A stretch of DNA of 64,000 nt, taken from Amborella trichopoda. Lineage: Eukaryota > Streptophyta > Magnoliopsida > Amborellales > Amborellaceae. The stretch spans positions 708,156 through 772,155 of the forward strand of contig NW_006499435.1 of assembly GCF_000471905.2 (NCBI RefSeq), read 5' to 3'. The notes beneath the pieces are model-generated. The model was not told the origin of the DNA. It saw only the letters and a list, made by a program, of their open reading frames with translations, and made no database searches. Positions within the stretch are counted from its first letter, which is position 1. Each line of letters begins with the position of its first letter. This document shows, one piece after another, positions 57,753-64,000 of this stretch. The translations under genes and the position numbers were made by a program.

Positions 57753-59136
57753 ATGACCATGACCATGACCACGGCCATGGCTTTGAAAGAGGAGTCTTTA
57801 CCCATAAGAGCTCGAAGGAAGAAAATCCCAAGAAGGAGTTATTGCTTTCCGGTGTGTTTTGGATATCCAGGTGATGTTTCAGAGCCCGATAATGAGTTTT
57901 ACGGCGAGAAAGGGTGCGTGACAGATGGGTCGAAACCAAAGAAGAAGAAGATTTCCGTTGGCAAGAAAAATTATGACCGAAAATGCTTCAGTTTTGGGGG
58001 AAAGAAAGTAGCCGGTAAGAACAAGGACCCGCTCGAAAATGGCAGCCAAAACACGGATACAAGCGGTGGCTTTTTCTGCTTCAAGTTTCGAAAGTCGAAA
58101 TCAGGCCGGAGAACGGTGCCGGAAGATGATGCAGTTGCTGAAAAGACCACCGGAAAATTGGGTTCCCATCAGAATACGGTTGCGATCCCGGTCATCTTCT
58201 CGCCCGAAATTGTGTCGTTGGAAAAGAGCCTTACAAAAGAGGTCAGCAGAGGCCCTTAACCAAATCACCAAGTCCCTTTCTCTGTCTAAAAATTACTCTG
58301 TTTTCTCCCTCAAAAAGAGAAAAAATACTCTGATTACTTTGTTCAAAATATTATTCTTAAAACCCATTTTCTGGATTTTTTTTTCTTTGAAATTTCGATG
58401 GTTTCCCCATTAAAACAGGTCATTTAACCTTTCGTTTTTTTTCTTTATTTTTGGTATTTAGTTGGAGGTGAATTTCGAAACGTTTCAATAAACGGCTTTT
58501 CGTAGCTTTTTCTCTCTCTTTTCAGAGCGAATATTCCGAAATTTTGGATCCATTCATCAATCAGTTTTTCAATTTTTCGTTCTTTTCGTTTCTTTGCAGA
58601 TTATCGACCAGTTCACCGAGCCATCCCCTCAAACTCCTAGAAAACCTCTTTCAGGCTGTCAAACATCGCCGGAAAACTCGTTTCGTGGCAGAAAAGAAGC
58701 CGGAAAAGTCACTGGGAAACCAACTACCGGCCGGAAACCAAAGAGATCACAAACTACACCAAACTCTCCAGGAAATGACACAACTCGCCGCATGGCCTCG
58801 TGCTCCTCTTTCCCGCGCTTAGGTGTCCAGCAAACCGCCAATTCATTGCCGGACACTTCGATTTCCGGGAAAGATCAAGCCGGAGAATTAGATCCACTAC
58901 TGGGTATGTTCCTCCTAGTGGTGAGCTTTGTAATCATGGTCCTTTGGGGTCGTCTCTGTGCTATAATTTGTACATCGGCTTGGCTTTGCCTGATACCCCG
59001 CCTGAAAACGGCTAAAAATTCCGGCGAATCCACCGGGAAGTCAGATTTTCGGAATGAGAAGCCTGACACCAATAGTAAAGAGTACAAGAAGAAGGTCATA
59101 ATGGATGGGTTGCTTGAAAGAAACCATCGAAATTAA
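57753..59136 (+). CDS. At5g23160-like single-span membrane protein
   Basis: Two exons, 57753-58241 (163 codons) and 58600-59136 (178 codons plus stop), give 341 residues. The phase-0 intron has donor GAG|GTCAGC and acceptor TTTGCAG|ATT. The N-terminal ~260 residues are Lys/Ser/Pro-rich and probably disordered, with RSYCFPVCFGYPG (38-50) and a Cys/Phe patch GGFFCFKFRKS (105-115). A hydrophobic segment spans about 264-296 and contains WGRLCAIICTSAW (279-291). The tail ends EYKKKVIMDGLLERNHR (324-340). These last two motifs are what I recognise from the uncharacterised plant At5g23160 family. Its function is unknown; a membrane location is inferred from the single span. Repeated ATG-ACC codons at the start (57753, 57759, 57765, 57777) leave the true start uncertain by up to eight residues. 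Codon use is GC-richer than the flanks, as expected for a real gene. Confidence 0.82.
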
Positions 59137-59426
59137 ATCCATATTCTGTACTCTTGTCATAGCGTTCTTTATTATACGTGCTCCTTCTTCTTTTTTTCTT
59201 GTATTCCTTCTTTCTTTCTTTTTTTTATTTGTTTTATTCACCGCAAAAGTCATATTTTATTTTTAAAATTTAAAGAGCCCTAAAGACTCCCATGTTCCAT
59301 AATTTACACTCACGTCCCAATTTTAGAGCCCATAGTCTATTTTAATTTTACATTTCCTCAATTTGGGCCTCTAGTCTATTTTAACTTCGTCTTTTTCCCT
59401 ATACATCGTTAGTTCAAGCTCAAATT

Positions 59427-59622
59427 TTTGATAAAAAAAGTTTATATAAGGTTGTAACTTTAAAATGTGGAATTAAGGTGCACTTCAAAAATTTGTCATA
59501 AGAGGTTGTTTTGATGTGCGAAAATCCTCTAATTGATCATCTCGATATCGAGATATAAAAGTATAAAAAGAAAAACAGATTTTGAGTCTTAAAAATATTG
59601 TATCCTCTACATATTATAGAGG
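59427..59622 (-). mobile_element. Truncated MITE related to the copy at 47232
   Basis: It starts AAAAAGTTTATATAAGGTTG, then TAACTTTAAAATGTGGAATT, as at 47232, and continues to TTTTGAGTCTTAAAAATATT, where it stops. The other end is missing. Confidence 0.55.
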
Positions 59623-59884
59623 AGAGATTGGAGAAACATGGGAGGTGAGAGAATGTGAGAGAGACATAGGAAGAGAAAGAAAGAGAGAAGTTTGAGATAT
59701 ATAAGTGAAGCGAGAAAGGATTGAGTTTACAAATAGTATGTTTTTCTCACATTTGTTTAAGTTAAAAAATAGGTTTAAAGTGGCAAGGCGGTTAGAAGAT
59801 ATTTTTGAAACTTTAGGTTTATCAATAAATAAAACTTAAAAATAAGGGGATATAGAGATATTTTTTCTAAAAAAATAAAGGCTC

Positions 59885-60115
59885 CTCAATCTTATATTTG
59901 AGCTCGCACATCAGATTTCCTCAGATCTGAGCTCGCACCTCGGATCTGAGCTCGCACCTCAGATCTGAGCTCGCACCTAGGCTATTCAAAAAATAAAAAT
60001 AAAACACGAGCATAAGAAAAATATAAAATATTGCTAATCTCGCACCAAGGCCATTCGAAAAATAAAAAATAAAGCACAAGCATAAGAAAAATATAAAATA
60101 TTGCTAATTACAAAG
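59885..60115. repeat. Two tandem arrays: 18-20-bp and ~66-bp units
   Basis: GATCTGAGCTCGCACCTC is repeated three to four times (59885-59980). Then a ~66-bp unit with ATAAGAAAAATATAAAATAT, then TGCTAAT occurs twice (about 59983-60113), separated by CTCGCACC again. Confidence 0.85.
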
Positions 60116-60234
60116 AATGCTACTGATACTCTTAGCACTAATCTTTGTCTCTTACGTGACAGACATTTTTTCCAAGAGAAGCCATATTTGGGATCCAAGA
60201 ATATTTAAGTCATAAAATTGAGAAGGAAAGTATA

Positions 60235-60520
60235 CGACACGGTTTCTACAAGTCAACGGACCCATCTGTAGAAATGCGGGCCCTTAATAATTTATTTTTT
60301 AAATAGAATTAATCTTAAATTTTAAAGAATATATAATCTTAAACATGTAGATTATTAATATGTAAAAATAAATAAAATTTGAAAAACTAGAAATGATATT
60401 TTTGAAAAAAATATTTGAACCGATTTGAAGGACTATTATTTATGGTGTACATGTGGATGGTGTAGATCTCCAAGCCGGTATAGTAATAGGTGCGGTCTTG
60501 GATTCACCTAACAATTCTCC
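60235..60520. repeat. Dispersed repeat family I, copy 3
   Basis: Inverted relative to the copy at 47965: GACACGGTTTCTACAAGTCA at the left; GGTGTAGATCTCCAAGCCGG near the right. Confidence 0.55.
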
Positions 60521-61074
60521 AAAAGTATATAATAACTTTTATTTAGAGCATAGATGTTATAAGTAACGATTGGATGTGAAATTGGCAGCTACATTTGTTA
60601 CATTGACTTGGTTCAAAGGGAAAAATAAGTTTTTTTTGTACATGCCCCATTATCGAATAACCTTCAACGTCCATAAAAATCTCCTAGATCACTCCAAGTT
60701 CAAAAAAAAATGATGTTTAACCCGCTTTTGTACTTTTTCATTATATAAACTATATTATATATATTTTTATTTTTTAATAAACTTGTCATGGGTACCCTAA
60801 AAAATCTATCATTCTTTTTCTCTCTTCCTCACTTGTGAACTTTGTCCTCTTTCAATCTTTTTAGGATCCCATGTATATCTCTCATCTTGTGAATCTCGTA
60901 AGTAGGTTAAAAGACGCGTCTTAAATTCCATTTATATGATGATATTATTAGAAAAAAGAAAAATAGCCAATATTTAATTTGCACAATGATCTTCATGGTA
61001 CCTCCACGTACATAACCCATGTCGTTAATGTCAACCCAGCAATGTAAACACATTTATTCCTAGCTAATAAACTG

Positions 61075-61450
61075 TAGAGTTAGAGGCGCACTTTAACTAC
61101 TCATTCGAAAAGTTACTTTTCAAAAAACTAATCATCGGAAAAGTTATTTGATGCTCCAAGACCCTCGAATTGATCATATGACTTTGAGTTGTACGAATAT
61201 TGGAATAAATAAATAAATAAATAAATTTCAAGTCTTAATAATAGTATATATTGTAATTGTCTATTTTAAAATTTTCAAGTACTTTTCACGACATGCGTCT
61301 CTTTGGAGCTTTAAATTTCATAATTAAAAAACAAAATAGATTTCGAGTTATTCAATGAGTTTCTAACATTTAAATTACATCTTCTAACAAGGTATGATAG
61401 TGCGCTTTATTTTGATTCTTTAAAGTTAGTGTGTTATACAAACCTCATCT
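61075..61450 (-). mobile_element. Strongly diverged family A-like element
   Basis: It contains AATTGATCATATGACTTTGA, AATTTCAAGTCTTAATAATA, TTTAAATTTCATAATTA and ends TGTGTTATACAAACCTCAT. The left TIR is no longer recognisable. An (AATA)n block has expanded in the interior (61206-61225). Confidence 0.45.
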
Positions 61451-62450
61451 ATATATATATATATATATCATATTACTCGTAATTAAAAGTTATAATTAAT
61501 TAGGAATAATAAGGTCACAACGTATGCATTATTTTAATTAGAAATTCAGAGTAATTAGGAATAACTAAGAGCAATTAAAGACGCGAATGAAACAAAATTG
61601 GAGTAATAAACAAGTATAAGATGGAAAGTAATTGTAGACGCTTCAAGTTTTGAAGAAAATGCACTGCGAATGCTACAATGAACTGCTACAAAAACTCTTA
61701 ATATATTGCAGGAATTTAAAAATTAACTGACACTAATATTTATGTGGGAAACCCTTCAAGAGTGACAAACCAACAAGCACCACAGAGGAAATCTACTAAG
61801 ACAAGAATTACACACGCACACATAAACGTCAAGCACTATAATTTGAAAAAATTGTTTGTAAATTTTATGATTATGACATATTTGGATGTACTTGTTATCA
61901 TTGTTATTTCATTGTTTCAACAAAATTAATCCTGATAATTGATTATATGTTGTTTGGTAGTATCCATCATAAAGTTATTTGACATAAATATATAAACAAT
62001 TTTACATATCAATTTATCTATTAAAAAACTGTTTATTTTATTCAAAGTAATTTGTTGAAAATCATACTTTTTAGGCAAAAATAGCTGAAATCTGACAAAA
62101 ATTAAATAATTAAATAATATTAGTCATAATATGAGTTACTTACCAAACAACTATCAATATAATATTACCATAGTACATTGATTTTAAAAAATATCATTCA
62201 GTCTCAATGAAATGGGGACCAATGAAATGGACCCAAAAATAAACTAAAAATAAAACAATGTGCAAAATACGGGGCTCAAAGGCACTACTTGCATGGCCAC
62301 AAAAGACCAGGATTTATGTCAGTTATAATGAATATCTTGATGTAATGTTTATTAATTTCTAGTTCATTAATTGCCCAAGGATTCATGATGTTAAGGCCTG
62401 ATAATCTTCTTGTATTTATGTCAACAAAACGTCTTTAGTGATTGGAAACG
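61451..62450. other. AT-rich intergenic DNA, no gene seen
   Basis: Very AT-rich, with an AT microsatellite at about 61449-61468. No coding or repeat structure is supported. Confidence 0.5.
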
Positions 62451-62460
62451 TCTTTAGAAA

Positions 62461-62853
62461 GGAAAAAGTTTATAAAAGAGTGTGGCTCTAAACAATTCCA
62501 TTAGGGCACACCTCAAAATTTTACTAGAAGAGGCTAGTTTGATGCTCAATTATCCTCAAATTGATGATCTCGACCTCAAGATCTATGGCCATCAGAAAAA
62601 AAATGGATTTTAAAGTTTGGAAATAGTGCATCTTGTAATGCATTTTTGGACCGTCAATTTTTAAAAATTTCAAGTTTTTATAGATCTGCTCGATCTAAAC
62701 TATTTTTGAAACTTTAAATTTTATAATTAAAGATACAAACATATTTTAAGGCTATCAGAAAGATTTCTAGTATTGAAACCACATTTCTCGAACCTATTTG
62801 AAGGTGCACTTTACTTGGATTGTTTAGAGCCTCGGCTCTAGACAAACCGTACC
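62461..62853 (-). mobile_element. MITE family A, copy A9
   Basis: Left GGAAAAAGTTTATAAAAGAG, then TGTGGCTCTAAACAATTCC; right GTTTAGAGCCTCGGCTCTAG, then ACAAACCGTACC. The flanks CTTTAGAAA (62452-62460) and CTTTAGAGA (62854-62862) match at 8 of 9 positions. Confidence 0.82.
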
Positions 62854-63149
62854 CTTTAGAGACCACATTGTATCAAAGGTAAATTATCTCATTACATACT
62901 TTTCTTAAAAAAAATGGGTCGCCTGGATGCTGAAAGAGAATGATATTTAACCCCTTTATGCCTTTTTCATGGTCCAATTATAGTATTTATCTTATGTTTT
63001 TTTTTAATGACCCTATCATCGGAACCCAATAAGAGCTACCCCTCTCTCTTATCACACTTGGTCCACTTCCTCTTTTTCTCTCTCAACCTCCTTTGAACCC
63101 CCATCTCTCTCTCTCTCTCTTCAACCTCAAAGGAGGTCAAAGGTGGTAT

Positions 63150-63245
63150 CCAAAATTCCATTGGTTGAAGGAGTTATTAGGTAAAAAAAGGATAATGTAA
63201 AAGGAGTTATTAGGAAAAAAAAGGATAATGTAATTTGGAACATCT
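63150..63245. repeat. ~33-bp tandem duplication
   Basis: AGGAGTTATTAGG(T/A)AAAAAAAGGATAATGTAA occurs twice in a row near 63169-63232. The preceding 63040-63120 is TCTC-rich. Confidence 0.8.
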
Positions 63246-63709
63246 TTTTCTTTAAACTTGGATGGAATCCATAAGTTTGGGGATGTACGCATTTTTCCTA
63301 ATTTCTTTCAAGTTGGCAATTGTCATAATTGTGTATATATATATATATATAAAAAGATTATGTCAGCTAGTTCTTTCACCTTACTAGCAGATGGAATAGT
63401 ATAAGCTCAATAGTTTAGAATGAATTTAAGCCGAATTGATAGTCACAAGTGTAATCTGTATTTAAATTTTAATTTTTTTATAAATCTAAATTACTTAAAA
63501 TTTGGAGCGTCCACACTTCACATCAAGAGTAAATGCTCAAAATGTAAAATGAATTGGATTTGTAAAAAATATTTAAAATTTAAATACAAATTGCAGTTGT
63601 GATCGTTAGATCGGCTCAGATTAAATATAGGCCGTCGAGCGTTTACTGTAGCTATCAGCTAGCAGGCTGACTTCAAACTCTCTCTCAAATATATATATAT
63701 ATATATATA

Positions 63710-64000
63710 GGGTGTGGTTTGTATAGAGCCGAGGCTCTAAACAATCAAATTAGAGCCCACCTTCAAAGAGTATCGAGAAATATGGTTTCCATATTGTAAA
63801 TTTTTGTGATAGCCTCAAAATATATTTTTGTATTTAATTATAAAATTTAACTTTTAAAAAATGGTGTAGATCGAGCAGATCTATGAAGACTTGAAAATCT
63901 TGAAAATTGACAGTCCAAAAATGTATTACAATATGCACTATTTCTAAAACTTGAAATCTATTTTTTTCTCATGTCCATGCATCTTGATGTCTACATGATC
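63710..64000 (+). mobile_element. MITE family A, copy A10, cut by the window end
   Basis: The best-preserved left end: GGGTGTGGTTTGTATAGAGC, then CGAGGCTCTAAACAATCAAA. The family A interior follows up to the last base (CATGCATCTTGATGTC). It is inserted next to an (AT)n tract. The right end lies outside the window. Confidence 0.85.

Noticed and set aside
58875..59099. Antisense open frame over exon 2 of the At5g23160-like gene
   Set aside because: A shadow of the plus-strand exon that encodes the transmembrane segment.

Overview
This is nuclear DNA from a flowering plant. It has spliced genes with GT-AG introns and plant-type protein families: a CYP86-type P450, a serine carboxypeptidase-like protein and an At5g23160-like membrane protein. 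It also holds Ty1/copia and LINE remnants, a chloroplast petL-petG fragment, and very AT-rich intergenic DNA full of short transposons. I could not assign a plant family. Two runs of N (32705-32819 and 49342-49361) are assembly gaps.

Four real host genes are supported. (1) At the left edge, on the minus strand, is the first exon of a serine carboxypeptidase-like gene (3072-3330); the rest lies in or beyond a >3 kb intron or is lost. (2) A complete two-exon CYP86B-type cytochrome P450 (19848-23669, plus) carries all the catalytic motifs. (3) A complete seven-exon HD-domain metal-dependent phosphohydrolase (28958-33799, minus) encodes 221 residues. (4) A two-exon single-span membrane protein of the At5g23160 type (57753-59136, plus) encodes 341 residues. 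They look like unrelated single genes separated by transposon-rich DNA. The P450 is expected to omega-hydroxylate very-long-chain acyl chains for suberin or cutin, and the HD protein to cleave phosphate from small metabolites.

The rest is mobile or repetitive. Two degraded copia elements lie at 7575-10136 and 25074-28413; the second has both LTRs, a tRNA-Met-type primer site and an exact 5-bp target duplication. A LINE-type RNase H remnant lies at 39049-39535, and probable LTR copies at 37886-38860 and 50177-50900. The dominant component is a set of related ~350-400 bp and ~510 bp non-autonomous elements with terminal inverted repeats. Several have exact 9-10 bp target duplications, which points to Mutator-like MITEs. 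In the ~380 bp members each terminus carries a short palindrome whose sequence differs between subfamilies while the interior stays alignable. They are nested in each other just upstream of the HD gene, sit in the P450 intron, and one contains the chloroplast fragment.

The most notable observations are this palindrome-ended MITE superfamily, the three-level MITE nest at 33932-35091, the petL-petG plastid fragment inside a MITE at about 53261-53640, and a family C MITE (14753-15444) that carries about 180 bp of extra, GC-richer sequence.
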